DNA of 64,000 nucleotides from Candidatus Heimdallarchaeota archaeon (GTDB lineage: Archaea > Asgardarchaeota > Heimdallarchaeia > Heimdallarchaeales > Heimdallarchaeaceae), in contig JAUVXV010000002.1 of assembly GCA_030603365.1 (NCBI GenBank), positions 124,001-188,000 on the forward strand, in the 5' to 3' direction. The notes beneath the pieces were generated by a model. That model did not search any database. It was not told where the DNA came from and saw only the letters and a program-made list of their open reading frames with translations. Within the stretch, counting starts at the first letter, position 1. Each line of letters opens with the position of its first letter. Below are positions 9,248 through 18,475 of the stretch, one piece after another. A program made the position numbers and the translations under genes.

Positions 9248-10186
9248 TTATTTTGTTTCAGATTTGTTGTTCAAATACCATTCATATGTTTTGACTATAC
9301 CTTCTTTCAAGGTTGTTTTTGCCTGCCACCCTAGGTTATTAATTTTGGTTATATCTAAAAGCTTCCTTGGAGTTCCATCAGGTATTGAAGTGTCATATGT
9401 TATATCACCTTCATAGCCAATAATACTTTTAATCAGAATTGCTAGTTCTTTTATTGATATGTCTTTTCCTACTCCTATATTTATCAATTCGGATGAAGAA
9501 TAATTGTCTATTAAAAATATACAAGCTTCTGCTAAATCATTTATGTAAAGGAATTCTCTTTTTGCTGAACCTGTCCCCCACAATTCAACAGATGGAATCT
9601 GGTTCTCTTTTGCTTCATGTATTTTCCTTATTAATGCAGGTAATACATGAGAAGTTTTTAGATCAAAATTATCTCTAGGACCATAAAGATTAGTTGGCAT
9701 TGCTGAGATGAAATTTGTTTCATATTGTTTATTATAAAACTGGCACATTTTAATACCTGCTATTTTCGCAATTGCATAAGCTTCATTTGTAGGCTCCAAC
9801 GAACCAGTAAGCAGATACTCTTCTTTTATTGGTTGTTCTGCGAATTTTGGATAAATGCAAGAGCTTCCTAAGAAAAGAAGTTTATTTGAAGAAAATTTGT
9901 ACGCAGAATCAATAATGTTTGATTGAATCATTATGTTATCATAAATAAATTCTGCAGGAAACGTTTTATTAGCAAGTATCCCTCCAACTTTCGCTGCGGC
10001 TAAAACAACATAACTAGGTTTTTCACTTCTAAAAAATTCAATTACTTTGTTTTGATTTCTGAGATCTAAATCCTTACTAGTTCTAGTGATTATATTTGTA
10101 AAACCTTTTTCTAATAACTTTTTTTGTATTGATGAACCAACCAGTCCATTATGCCCAGCTATGTAAATTGAGTCTTCTTTTTTCAT
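9248..10186 (-). CDS. fcl: GDP-L-fucose synthase (epimerase/reductase)
   Basis: Catalyses the 3,5-epimerisation and 4-reduction of GDP-4-keto-6-deoxymannose to GDP-L-fucose. The sequence follows the family closely: IAGHNGLVGSSI (NADP site), AAAKVGGILANK, FLGSSCIYPK, EAYAIAKIAGIKMC (YxxxK), TNLYGPRDNFD, SHVLPALIRK, AKREFLYINDLAEA and PDGTPRKLLD. The length of 312 is normal. Start is ATG 10186 (MKKEDSIYIAG); a GTG three codons earlier is less likely. It is followed 94 bp later by the dehydratase that makes its substrate, and it sits in the operon headed by the LicD-like gene. Confidence 0.92.
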   Translation of the reverse strand: MKKEDSIYIAGHNGLVGSSIQKKLLEKGFTNIITRTSKDLDLRNQNKVIEFFRSEKPSYVVLAAAKVGGILANKTFPAEFIYDNIMIQSNIIDSAYKFSSNKLLFLGSSCIYPKFAEQPIKEEYLLTGSLEPTNEAYAIAKIAGIKMCQFYNKQYETNFISAMPTNLYGPRDNFDLKTSHVLPALIRKIHEAKENQIPSVELWGTGSAKREFLYINDLAEACIFLIDNYSSSELINIGVGKDISIKELAILIKSIIGYEGDITYDTSIPDGTPRKLLDITKINNLGWQAKTTLKEGIVKTYEWYLNNKSETK

Positions 10187-10228
10187 GTATAACACTACGT
10201 TTCTGCTTTATAATATTAGATTTAATCT

Positions 10229-11554
10229 TTATTCAATTTTTCTATCTCTGTATTTCAATCTACCTTTCTTAATGGAAAGAACAATACATATTCCAGAGAG
10301 AATTAAAGTAGATATGAACCAAGAGAAATTCACAGAAATTAAGTTAAATATAGGTTTGAAGATAAAAATACTTGCAAAATACAATCCAGTTTGTAGTGCA
10401 AACAGTATTTGAAGTAATCCTCTTTCGTTTCTTTGTCGTAATGCTGATATGTATATGAGAAATAGAGAGAGAGGATAAATTGATAACAAAATGAGTAGGA
10501 AAGACCAGAAATAGACCATAGAAAATTCTAAACCAAAAAGACCAATAATGAACTTCTGTAAAGCTAACAATGGAATAATTATTATTGTATCGATAATAAA
10601 TGCAAATTTAAATCTTGAGAGTAGCGTTTTAAGAGTTGTATCTCTTCTCTCTGTTATTAGAACAAAAGACAAAGAATTAGGAAACGAAGCTAACATACCC
10701 AGTATCGCCCAAGAGATATATATAAAAGCAGCATCTTCTGTATTGAAGAGTTTTATTACGATAGGGGTAGTTAGAAGCATTGGTAGAGATTGAATTAATG
10801 TTCCTGTATAATTATTAAATGAGAAAGAAACAAACTTCCGTAGTGAAATACTTTCTCCTTTCTGGGTTTGCGTTTCTGACTTTTCTCTCTTTTTGAATAT
10901 AATGAATAATAAAGTAGCTACAACACTGATTAGTTGAGAAGTTCCCCATACTATAAGCATACTTATTTCAGTATTATGAATATTAGAAAATACTATCAGA
11001 AAAATTCCAGAGAATAAAGACACAGTAAAAATGGCTTCCTTAATTAGCAGAAAATATGGGCTTTTTATCCCTACAAGTATATCATCAAATATAAGGAAAA
11101 GTGACACTATTATAGTAGTTAACAATGTCAAGAAAAACCAATTTGTTTTGCTTATATCTAATAGTTCTCTTAAGTAATTAAAAGTACTAACAAAAACTAA
11201 GGCTGCAATGAAATTAAGAGATAAAGGAATTAAGGAAATTGAGAACAATTGCTTTTTTCTAAAAGAATATAATGGAAATTTTAGAAACGCAGTTTGGATT
11301 CCAAACATCGCAAAAATAGCCCCTAATCTTAGAACAGAAACAACTGAGGACAATACTCCAACACCATCAGCCTCAAAAAAATACCCAATAACTATCCAAA
11401 AGATAAAAGCAATCGCACTACGAAATCCTATTGTAATAAAGCGAAGTATTGTTGCTTTATATACATCTTGTTTCCAATATTTATTGATATTATTAATAAC
11501 ATAATTCTGCATGAAACTCTTCAATTTTAAGCATCTTCCATTCGAAGTTACCAT
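10229..11554 (-). CDS. Polysaccharide flippase (Wzx/MOP superfamily)
   Basis: About 440 residues with 12-14 hydrophobic helices. The first begins near TILRFITIGFRSAIAFIFWI and continues with ADGVGVLSSVVSVLRLGAIF, the usual N-terminal pattern of O-antigen and teichoic-acid exporters. It would flip a lipid-linked oligosaccharide to the outer face. The start is uncertain: ATG 11554 lies 7 bp after the LicD stop codon, ATG 11512 would also leave the first helix intact, and TTG 11584 would overlap LicD. Its position between LicD and the fucose genes suggests it exports the glycan these genes build. Confidence 0.85.
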   Translation of the reverse strand: MVTSNGRCLKLKSFMQNYVINNINKYWKQDVYKATILRFITIGFRSAIAFIFWIVIGYFFEADGVGVLSSVVSVLRLGAIFAMFGIQTAFLKFPLYSFRKKQLFSISLIPLSLNFIAALVFVSTFNYLRELLDISKTNWFFLTLLTTIIVSLFLIFDDILVGIKSPYFLLIKEAIFTVSLFSGIFLIVFSNIHNTEISMLIVWGTSQLISVVATLLFIIFKKREKSETQTQKGESISLRKFVSFSFNNYTGTLIQSLPMLLTTPIVIKLFNTEDAAFIYISWAILGMLASFPNSLSFVLITERRDTTLKTLLSRFKFAFIIDTIIIIPLLALQKFIIGLFGLEFSMVYFWSFLLILLSIYPLSLFLIYISALRQRNERGLLQILFALQTGLYFASIFIFKPIFNLISVNFSWFISTLILSGICIVLSIKKGRLKYRDRKIE

Positions 11555-11561
11555 AAGAAAT

Positions 11562-12338
11562 TTAAGTTTCGAATTTTCTTCCAAATTTCTTATAGTTCCA
11601 AGTTCTACCTACATGTTCTGTTTTACTTATAATCTTCTTATCTTCTCTAACATAAATCCACTTTTTCTGCGGGATTTGCCAATTATCACCATAATAATAT
11701 GCTAAATATTCTTCAGAATTTTGAGGAATAAGAAAATCCATATCATAGAATTTAGTATTCTCTAGACTTAGAAAATATTTACTTGGTGTAACTACCAATC
11801 CTCTTCTGTTACCTGTTTTACTAGCTAAAGTGTTTAAAAAAGAAGCTGTTTTTAGTTTCAAGAATTCAGGAATTAAATCTGTCATTTTTGATCCTATAAA
11901 TTTTATAATTTTCATAGATGAATTAAAAGTTTCTTTGTTAAGTTTTCCAGAATGAGAAAATAGCACTATCCAATTTAATGATGCAAGAACAAAGCCAATT
12001 TTATTTTCAATATATCTTAAAGGAGCAATTACTTCATCCTCTTTCAACCTCCAGAAGACAAGTTGAACATCAATTTCTCCTTTTCTAATCATCATCACAT
12101 TATGATAGACTGAAAAATAGGTTTCATACCCATGCTCACAAAATTCTTTATTCAGTTTTTTCATTTTAGGCATATAAGTATCCCAGGTTCCTAAATCTAT
12201 GTCATAATCCCACTTGATGAAAGCTCCTTCTCTAATAGCACCAAGCAGAGTTCCTGATTCTAACCAAAATTCAACTTCATTTGTTTCTAGAATTTTCTTG
12301 ATTAATTTCAGAGCTTCCACTGCGTCAAATTCTTCCAT
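11562..12338 (-). CDS. LicD/fukutin-family phospho-group transferase
   Basis: A 258-residue protein with the family signature near its N-terminus: FWLESGTLLGAIREGAFIKW followed by DYDIDLG, the nucleotidyltransferase-fold acidic cluster. LicD and fukutin enzymes move phosphocholine or ribitol phosphate from a CDP carrier to a sugar. It is the first gene of the minus-strand glycan operon and faces the plus-strand operon that makes and probably cytidylylates a phosphonate. I therefore infer that its donor is a CMP-phosphonate such as CMP-hydroxyethylphosphonate, and that it decorates a glycan. The donor identity is inference; the family call is clear. Start is ATG 12338. Confidence 0.8.
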   Translation of the reverse strand: MEEFDAVEALKLIKKILETNEVEFWLESGTLLGAIREGAFIKWDYDIDLGTWDTYMPKMKKLNKEFCEHGYETYFSVYHNVMMIRKGEIDVQLVFWRLKEDEVIAPLRYIENKIGFVLASLNWIVLFSHSGKLNKETFNSSMKIIKFIGSKMTDLIPEFLKLKTASFLNTLASKTGNRRGLVVTPSKYFLSLENTKFYDMDFLIPQNSEEYLAYYYGDNWQIPQKKWIYVREDKKIISKTEHVGRTWNYKKFGRKFET

Positions 12339-12796
12339 TTATTTTCACTTAGTAGCGTATATACAAATTAAACAAATTTCAATTTATTTAATTATTATGG
12401 TATGGCGTGTCTATTTTTTTATATCTCTCGTATTTTAAAAAACAACTGCTTGTTTCTTTATATTTGATAGATTTTCTTCTAATCTTATTTTACAATTTTC
12501 TTTGACACCATTTCAAGTATAGGTGAGGGTTTTTCATGAGAAAGATGAAAAAACAGAAGTCTGAAGAAAAAGTTAAAAATGAATTTCAAGAATAAAAAGG
12601 GATACTTAAATATAAGAAAATGAGTGTTAAAAAAGAGATGTTTGTAATAGGTGTTATTTTAGAGAACTTCTGAACAAGTTTTATACTTAAATTAATATAT
12701 ATATATTTATGAGATATAATTAAGGAGAAATGAATCTATGTATTTTAAATTAATAGACTATCTAAGCTAAAATCATCTAGAATAAATGGTGGAACA
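12339..12796. promoter_or_regulatory. Shared divergent promoter region between the LicD operon and the phosphonate operon
   Basis: 458 bp without a convincing gene. A long TATA-rich stretch (ATTAATATATATATATTTAT, 12691-12710) lies about 90 bp before the plus-strand glycosyltransferase start, and several AT-rich boxes lie just upstream of the LicD start. GGTGG at 12788-12792 is the ribosome binding site of the plus-strand gene. A 19-codon open frame at 12536-12595 is too short to support. Confidence 0.5.
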
Positions 12797-13906
12797 ATGA
12801 ATATTGCATATTACATCTCATCTTTTGGATTAGGTCATACTTCTAGAGCAATACCCATTATCCAGAGATTGAAAGCTGAAAATAAGGTTTTTGTTAAATG
12901 CACTTCTTTGAGTATGAACTCTATTAGAGGTAATATACAAAATCAAGATAATCTATTTATTTTTAAGAAAATAAACGATTTATGGTTAAAATATAGATAT
13001 AGTGAACCATTAATTGAAGAAAGTATTGATGAAGCTTACACTTTCTATGAGAATTTGTATGAAAAAATAATTGATCAAGAGAAGAAATTCATTCAAAATA
13101 ATAAAATAGATCTGATTATATCAGATATTGCTCCTTTCCTAGATAAGGTTAGTAAAGAGAACAATATTCCTATTATTGGTATTAGTAACTTTGATTGGGG
13201 AGTGCTTTTCAATCATTTATATGAGAAATATCCATATAGAAAACTAGAAAGAATATCTCAAAGGCTCTCAGATTCTTTTGAATCATATGATCTTCAAATT
13301 GCTTTACCTCTTAATAAAAATCTACTAACTAATAAGAACAGAAAGAAGGTAGGATTTTACACAAAATTAGCAACTAGAAATAAACAAGAGATTTTCAAAT
13401 TACTAAACTTAAAAAATGATTTAATGACGGTTTTCCTTTCTTTAGGAATGTCTATAGATTTGCCATTGGAGACATTTAAAGAAATATTTCTGGAAACTGA
13501 TTATCAAATAGTTGCATCAAATAGAAACAAAATAAAAAATCAATCAAATTTTAAGTTTGTTCCTAAAGGTGATTTTAAAGTTCAAGACTATATTTCTGCA
13601 TCTGACATCTTTATAGGAAAACCAGGCTGGGGATCATTAAGCGAATGCTATTGTTTTTCAATTCCAGCGATTTTAATAGAATTTGGCGAGAATTTAGAAT
13701 GGCAGATTATGATTAATGAATATATCAATTTCAAACCAAATACTTCCAAAATATCTTTCTCTGAATTGAACAGAAAAAACTTAAATAGACTGATTGAAAA
13801 AGCACGAAATACAGAAGAAATAAAAATTGAAGAAAAGTATTCAAAGGCATTGAAAATAAGTAACAAGACTCTTAATGAGATATATAACATAATAAGTGAA
13901 TTTTAG
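12797..13906 (+). CDS. GT-B glycosyltransferase, MurG/GT28-like
   Basis: A 369-residue protein starting MNIAYYISSFGLGHTSRAIP, the glycine-rich loop and GHxxR phrase of MurG-like and archaeal UDP-GlcNAc-type transferases. LIISDIAPFLDKVSKENNIP corresponds to the acceptor domain, and the C-terminal GKPGWGSLSECYCFSIPAIL is the donor-binding loop with its conserved glycine and serine. ATG 12797 is preceded by GGTGG. It lies 93 bp before the PEP mutase gene on the same strand and is probably the first gene of that transcript. It may add the sugar that carries the phosphonate. Confidence 0.75.
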   Translation: MNIAYYISSFGLGHTSRAIPIIQRLKAENKVFVKCTSLSMNSIRGNIQNQDNLFIFKKINDLWLKYRYSEPLIEESIDEAYTFYENLYEKIIDQEKKFIQNNKIDLIISDIAPFLDKVSKENNIPIIGISNFDWGVLFNHLYEKYPYRKLERISQRLSDSFESYDLQIALPLNKNLLTNKNRKKVGFYTKLATRNKQEIFKLLNLKNDLMTVFLSLGMSIDLPLETFKEIFLETDYQIVASNRNKIKNQSNFKFVPKGDFKVQDYISASDIFIGKPGWGSLSECYCFSIPAILIEFGENLEWQIMINEYINFKPNTSKISFSELNRKNLNRLIEKARNTEEIKIEEKYSKALKISNKTLNEIYNIISEF

Positions 13907-13999
13907 ATTCAGAAAATTCTATAATAAGTTTAGGATTTATATACCAAGGTTCTAAAGATACTCTTTTAATATCTGCATCAAATTTTTATATGATTTAAA

Positions 14000-15301
14000 A
14001 TGTCAACTGTTTATGTAGCTTTGAGTGCAGATTTTATTCATGCTGGACATATTAATATCCTGAAGACAGCAAGAGAACTAGGTGATGTAATTATAGGTTT
14101 GTTAACTGATGAAGCTATTGCAACATACAAACGATTACCAGTTTTAGATTATGATCAAAGGAAAATGTTAGTGGAAAATATAATAGGTGTATCTAAAGTT
14201 ATACCTCAAGAAACGTTAGATTATACAGAAAACCTAAGAGAAATCAAACCAGATTATGTTGTTCATGGTACTGATTGGAGAACTGGAGTACAAAAAATAA
14301 CCAGAGAAAGAGTAATAGAAATCTTGAAAGAGTGGGGAGGGAAGCTTATAGAACCAGAATATACTGAGAATTTATCTTCATCAGATTTAATACGAGATAA
14401 ATTTGGAATTGGGACTACTCCTGATGCTAGAATGAAGAAATTAAGAAGATTAATCAATCTCAAACCTTTAGTGAGAATTATAGAAGTTCACAATGGATTA
14501 ACTGGAAGAATAGTGGAAGAAGTTAAGATTACAGAAGGCGAAACTATTCGAGAATTTGATGGAATGTGGATAAGTAGTTTAACTGATTCCACTGCAAAAG
14601 GAAAACCAGATACCGAGTACGTAGACATTACATCAAGATTACAGACGATAAATGAAATTTTTGATGTAACAACAAAACCCCTTATTCTTGATGGAGATAC
14701 TGGTGGTTTACCTGAGCATTTCCATTTAACTGTAAGAACTCTTGAACGCTATGGAGTTTCAGCAGTTATCATTGAAGACAAAATTGGTCCAAAAAGAAAT
14801 TCATTATTTGGTGCAGATGTTCAACAAACACAAGATACAATTGATAATTTTAGCTTTAAGATAAATATAGGTAAAAAAGCTCAAATTACTGAAAGCTTTA
14901 TGATTATAGCAAGGATAGAGAGCTTCATACTTAAAAAGGGATTAGAAGATGCTTTGAAAAGAGCAAAAGCATATATTGAAGCTGGTGCAGACGGTATAAT
15001 GATTCATAGTAAAGAGAAGACTCCAAAAGAGATATTAGATTTCTGTGATGAATATTCAAAATTTGAAAAAAAAGTTCCTCTTGTCGCTGTTCCTTCAACT
15101 TTCAGTACAATAACTGAGGATGAGTTGATTGATGCTGGAGTAAAGATTGTAATTTATGCAAATCATCTACTACGTAGCGCATACCCTTCTATGATTAAGA
15201 CAGCTAAAAGTATTTTAATGAATCGTAGATGTCATGAAGCTTCTGAGGTAAATTGTATACCAATAAAAGAAATTATTAGATTAATACCAGGAGCAGAATA
15301 A
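14000..15301 (+). CDS. pepM: Cytidylyltransferase-phosphoenolpyruvate mutase fusion (phosphonate C-P bond formation)
   Basis: Residues 1 to about 135 form a HxGH nucleotidyltransferase domain: [12 protein letters not shown] with H14 and H17, [10 protein letters not shown] near 90, and [16 protein letters not shown] near 127 in the place of the RTxGxSTT motif. Residues from about 150 to 433 are PEP mutase, which isomerises phosphoenolpyruvate to phosphonopyruvate. The hallmark EDKx5NS is present as [10 protein letters not shown] at 259-268, and the Mg-binding loop DGDTGG starts at D231. [11 protein letters not shown] matches the W-x-S-x-L-S region. Similar fusions exist in some bacteria. The next gene overlaps by one base (TAATG), so translation is coupled. 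This is the committing enzyme of phosphonate synthesis. Confidence 0.93.
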   Translation: MSTVYVALSADFIHAGHINILKTARELGDVIIGLLTDEAIATYKRLPVLDYDQRKMLVENIIGVSKVIPQETLDYTENLREIKPDYVVHGTDWRTGVQKITRERVIEILKEWGGKLIEPEYTENLSSSDLIRDKFGIGTTPDARMKKLRRLINLKPLVRIIEVHNGLTGRIVEEVKITEGETIREFDGMWISSLTDSTAKGKPDTEYVDITSRLQTINEIFDVTTKPLILDGDTGGLPEHFHLTVRTLERYGVSAVIIEDKIGPKRNSLFGADVQQTQDTIDNFSFKINIGKKAQITESFMIIARIESFILKKGLEDALKRAKAYIEAGADGIMIHSKEKTPKEILDFCDEYSKFEKKVPLVAVPSTFSTITEDELIDAGVKIVIYANHLLRSAYPSMIKTAKSILMNRRCHEASEVNCIPIKEIIRLIPGAE

Positions 15302-16431
15302 TGAAATGCGAAGAGCTCTGGAAGATTTTCAAAGATGAAAATTTGACTTTTTTTACTGGTGTTCCCGATTCTACATATAAATCGTGGATGAGTTTTTTGG
15401 ATAACAAAACTGGGAAGGGTCTAACAAATATTATAGCAAGTAATGAATGTGAAGCCATTGGGATAGCAGCAGGATATCATTTAGCTACAAATGAGGTAGG
15501 GATTGCTTACATGCAAAACGCGGGATTAGGAAAAACAGTGAATCCCATAACATCTTTAGCAGATAAAGAAGTATATTCAATACCAATGTTGCTTTTGATT
15601 GGATGGAGAGGAGAACCTGGAAAAAAAGATGAACCCCAGCACAAGAAAATGGGGAGAATTACACTTCCTTTACTTAATGTTTTAGAGATACCTTACTCTA
15701 TCCTTCCATCTAACGAAGAAGAAGCTAGAATGACAATAAAAACAGTAAAAAATAAAATAAAAAATAATAATTCTCCTTATGCATTGATAGTCAAAAAAGG
15801 AACATTAGATCCTTTTATCTCAACAGATATTGAAGAAGAAGAAGAATATGAATTAAGGAGAGAAGAAGTCATTAAAATCATTATTGATAATATCAAAGAC
15901 AAATATGTCATTGTAGCAACCACTGGAAAAACGTCAAGAGAACTATTTGAAATCAGAATGATGAGAAAAGAACAGCCTAAAGATTTTTACACAATTGGTT
16001 CAATGGGATGTGCGTCCTCGATTTCTTTAGGAATTGCTTTGAATTCTTCTAAAAAAACGCTAATTCTAGATGGAGATGGAGCTACTCTTATGCAAATGGG
16101 AACATTAGCAACGATTGGATATTATAAGCCAGAAAATCTCCATCATATAATATTTGATAATCATTGTCATGAATCCACAGGAGGGCAGCCTACAGTCTCT
16201 AAAATTGTTCAATATGATAAAATAGCGTTATCTTGTGGATATAATTCAACTAAAACAATATTCAATAGAAAAGAATTAATGAATTACATAAATGTAATTG
16301 ATAAAATTAAATGTCCTAGTTTAGCAATTATTAAAGTAAGAAAAGGTTCAAGATCAGATTTAGGTAGACCTACAATTACACCCTATGAAAACAAAATAAG
16401 TTTTATGAAACTATTCCAAGATGAGACATAA
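15301..16431 (+). CDS. ppd: Phosphonopyruvate decarboxylase
   Basis: A single-chain thiamine-diphosphate enzyme of 376 residues, the normal size. It pulls the unfavourable PEP mutase reaction forward by converting phosphonopyruvate to phosphonoacetaldehyde. Visible are FFTGVPDSTYKSW at the N-terminus, the catalytic-glutamate segment SNECEAIGIAAGYHLA, MQNAGLGKTVNPITSL and WRGEPGKKDEPQH, all typical of Ppd, and the ThDP/Mg motif LDGDGATLMQMG (D257 onward) ending in DNHCHESTGGQPT. The ATG overlaps the pepM stop codon. Upstream and downstream genes catalyse the steps before and after it. Confidence 0.95.
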   Translation: MKCEELWKIFKDENLTFFTGVPDSTYKSWMSFLDNKTGKGLTNIIASNECEAIGIAAGYHLATNEVGIAYMQNAGLGKTVNPITSLADKEVYSIPMLLLIGWRGEPGKKDEPQHKKMGRITLPLLNVLEIPYSILPSNEEEARMTIKTVKNKIKNNNSPYALIVKKGTLDPFISTDIEEEEEYELRREEVIKIIIDNIKDKYVIVATTGKTSRELFEIRMMRKEQPKDFYTIGSMGCASSISLGIALNSSKKTLILDGDGATLMQMGTLATIGYYKPENLHHIIFDNHCHESTGGQPTVSKIVQYDKIALSCGYNSTKTIFNRKELMNYINVIDKIKCPSLAIIKVRKGSRSDLGRPTITPYENKISFMKLFQDET

Positions 16432-16452
16432 CCATAATAAGAAGGTGAATGA

Positions 16453-17607
16453 ATGGAGGAGTACTATAATCCAGTAAAAATTGTATTTGGGTCATCATCT
16501 CTAAATCAAATAGGAAAAATAGTAGAAAAATATAAACTCAATAATAAAATCCTCATTATATCTGGTAAAACTATGAGAGAGCTTGGAGTAATACAAAGAA
16601 TTGAAACTATATTAGAGAAAAATGAAAATGTAGTAGAAACTTTCGAAAAAGTATTTGCTAATCCTACTTTTAGATTAATAGATGAAACAACTCTTTTAGC
16701 TAGAAGAGGCGAATATGGGTTGATAATTGGTATAGGAGGAGGATCCTCTCTTGATTGTGCGAAATGCACTGCAATCTTATCAAAAAATGAAGGAAATATA
16801 TCAGATTATTTATTCAATTATAAAAATATCACAAATTCTGGAATCCCTTTCATAGCAATTCCTACAACTGCAGGAACAGGGAGTGAAGTTACTATGTGGG
16901 CAACAGTTTGGAGAAATGATGATGAGTTCAAGAAAAAATACTCGATGTCGGATAAGAAAATGTATGCAAAAGTAGCAATAGTAGATCCTGAGTTAACTTT
17001 GAGTCTTCCTCCTTACCAAACAGCAATAACTGGTTTAGATGCGCTTTCTCAAGCTATTGAGGCATATTGGTCAAGAAATCACAATCCGACATCAGATAAA
17101 CATGCTCTTGAAGCAATATCATTAATCTTTAACAATGTTGAAATAGCTTTCAAAGATTCTACTAATCTAGAAGTCAGAGAAAAAATGCTATTTGGTAGTT
17201 TGGAATCAGGGTTAGCATTTAGTAATACAAAAACAACAGCTGTACATTCTGTTTCATACCCTATAACCGCTTTGTATAATGTACCTCACGGTTTAGCTTG
17301 TGCATTAGTTTTAGGGAGTTTCCTTGTATTTAACTCCAAAGTATGTAATGAAAATCTTCCAGAAGCTTCAGATAGAATAGAAAAAATCGTTGAATGCCTA
17401 GATTCTCAAAATGCATTAGAAGCTAAAGAAAAAATCGAAAATCTAATGAAGAAAATGAATCTTCCTACAAAACTTAGTGAACTAGGTATTGATGAAAATG
17501 GTATAGATTTAATCATTAAGGAAGGTTTTACTAAAGGAAGGATTGAAAATAATCCAAGAAAAGTTACTAAAAATGATTTATATAAAATACTAATAAATTT
17601 ACTTTAG
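16453..17607 (+). CDS. Iron-type alcohol dehydrogenase, probable phosphonoacetaldehyde reductase
   Basis: A group III (iron-dependent) alcohol dehydrogenase of 384 residues. It has the NAD(P)-binding GIGGGSSLDCAK, PTTAGTGSEVTMWATVW, the metal region GLDALSQAIEAYWS, HSVSYPITALYNVPHGLA and a C-terminal KGRIENNPRK. In most relatives the metal motif reads DALxH; here the histidine position holds Gln, while the Asp and the two later His are kept. By position after Ppd it should reduce phosphonoacetaldehyde to 2-hydroxyethylphosphonate, as PhpC and its relatives do. Start is ATG 16453 with GGTGA 6-10 bp before it, 21 bp after ppd. Confidence 0.85.
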   Translation: MEEYYNPVKIVFGSSSLNQIGKIVEKYKLNNKILIISGKTMRELGVIQRIETILEKNENVVETFEKVFANPTFRLIDETTLLARRGEYGLIIGIGGGSSLDCAKCTAILSKNEGNISDYLFNYKNITNSGIPFIAIPTTAGTGSEVTMWATVWRNDDEFKKKYSMSDKKMYAKVAIVDPELTLSLPPYQTAITGLDALSQAIEAYWSRNHNPTSDKHALEAISLIFNNVEIAFKDSTNLEVREKMLFGSLESGLAFSNTKTTAVHSVSYPITALYNVPHGLACALVLGSFLVFNSKVCNENLPEASDRIEKIVECLDSQNALEAKEKIENLMKKMNLPTKLSELGIDENGIDLIIKEGFTKGRIENNPRKVTKNDLYKILINLL

Positions 17608-17618
17608 GTATCAGTAAT

Positions 17619-18362
17619 ATGAAAGCACTAATATTAAATTCAGGTGTTGGAACAAGATTAAAACCAACAACAAATTTATTGCCAAAATGTTTGATTGAGA
17701 TAAATGATCAGACTATTTTAGAACGCCAACTTAATGCATTAAAACAGATTAACATTCACGATTATATAATAACAACTGGACCTTTCGAAGAGAAATTAAT
17801 TGGTTTTGTAAATGAAAAATTCAAAGATTTAAATGTAACATATGTTAAAAACACTTATTACGATACAACTAACTATATTTACTCTATTTGGCTCGCTAGG
17901 AATAAAATTGACGATGATATTTTACTTCTTCATGGTGATCTAGTGTTTGATCCATCGCTTCTAGAACGTTTAATTAACACAAAAAGTAATAACTATATTT
18001 TAGTTAATAATACAATTCCTCTACCCAAAAAAGATTTCAAAGCTTTGGTATTAGATAACAAAATAAAGAAGATAGGAGTAAATTTCTTCGGGGAAAACGT
18101 ATATTTCTGTGCCCCACTTTATAAAATAAAAAAAGAAACAATGAAGATTTGGATTAAGAAAATGAATGAGTTCATAAAAAATGGAAAAGTAGCAAGTTAT
18201 GCAGAAGATGCACTAAATGAAATCACTGATCAAATAGATCTTCTACCCTTGTACTACACTAAAGAATTCTGTATGGAAATTGATTCACATGAAGACCTTA
18301 AAATAGCAAAAGAATACTTCCATAAGGACAAAAATGTATCTAAAAACAAAAGAAAGCAGTAG
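17619..18362 (+). CDS. LicC/PntC-like nucleotidyltransferase, probable CTP:phosphonate cytidylyltransferase
   Basis: A 247-residue GT-A-fold nucleotidyltransferase. Motifs: LNSGVGTRLKPTTNLLPKCL at the N-terminus, YYDTTNYIYSIWLAR, which parallels the YNNFYSLYL segment of phosphocholine cytidylyltransferase LicC, LLHGDLVFD as the metal-binding stretch, and MEIDSHEDLKIA near the C-terminus. Stand-alone and fused enzymes of this type (PntC) activate 2-aminoethylphosphonate as a CMP ester. Because the operon makes an alcohol and has no transaminase, I infer 2-hydroxyethylphosphonate as substrate. Together with LicD across the promoter region this gives an activation-and-transfer route. A sugar-phosphate substrate is the alternative. 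Confidence 0.8.
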   Translation: MKALILNSGVGTRLKPTTNLLPKCLIEINDQTILERQLNALKQINIHDYIITTGPFEEKLIGFVNEKFKDLNVTYVKNTYYDTTNYIYSIWLARNKIDDDILLLHGDLVFDPSLLERLINTKSNNYILVNNTIPLPKKDFKALVLDNKIKKIGVNFFGENVYFCAPLYKIKKETMKIWIKKMNEFIKNGKVASYAEDALNEITDQIDLLPLYYTKEFCMEIDSHEDLKIAKEYFHKDKNVSKNKRKQ

Positions 18363-18475
18363 AATTGGAGAATACTCAACAAATCAATTATAGATTTTTA
18401 TTATTTAAAACGAAAAAATCCTACTACATATCTTAATCCTAGAAAAGGAAATCTTGCAGGAATTAAATAAATTTC

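Noticed and set aside
12536..12595. 19-codon frame in the LicD-phosphonate promoter region
   Set aside because: Too short, lysine/glutamate-biased as expected in AT-rich sequence, and without a clear ribosome binding site or conservation evidence.
18363..18475. Possible tRNA or small RNA in the gap between the cytidylyltransferase and neuB genes
   Set aside because: No cloverleaf arms or GGTTCRA-like T-loop could be found; the gap is AT-rich.
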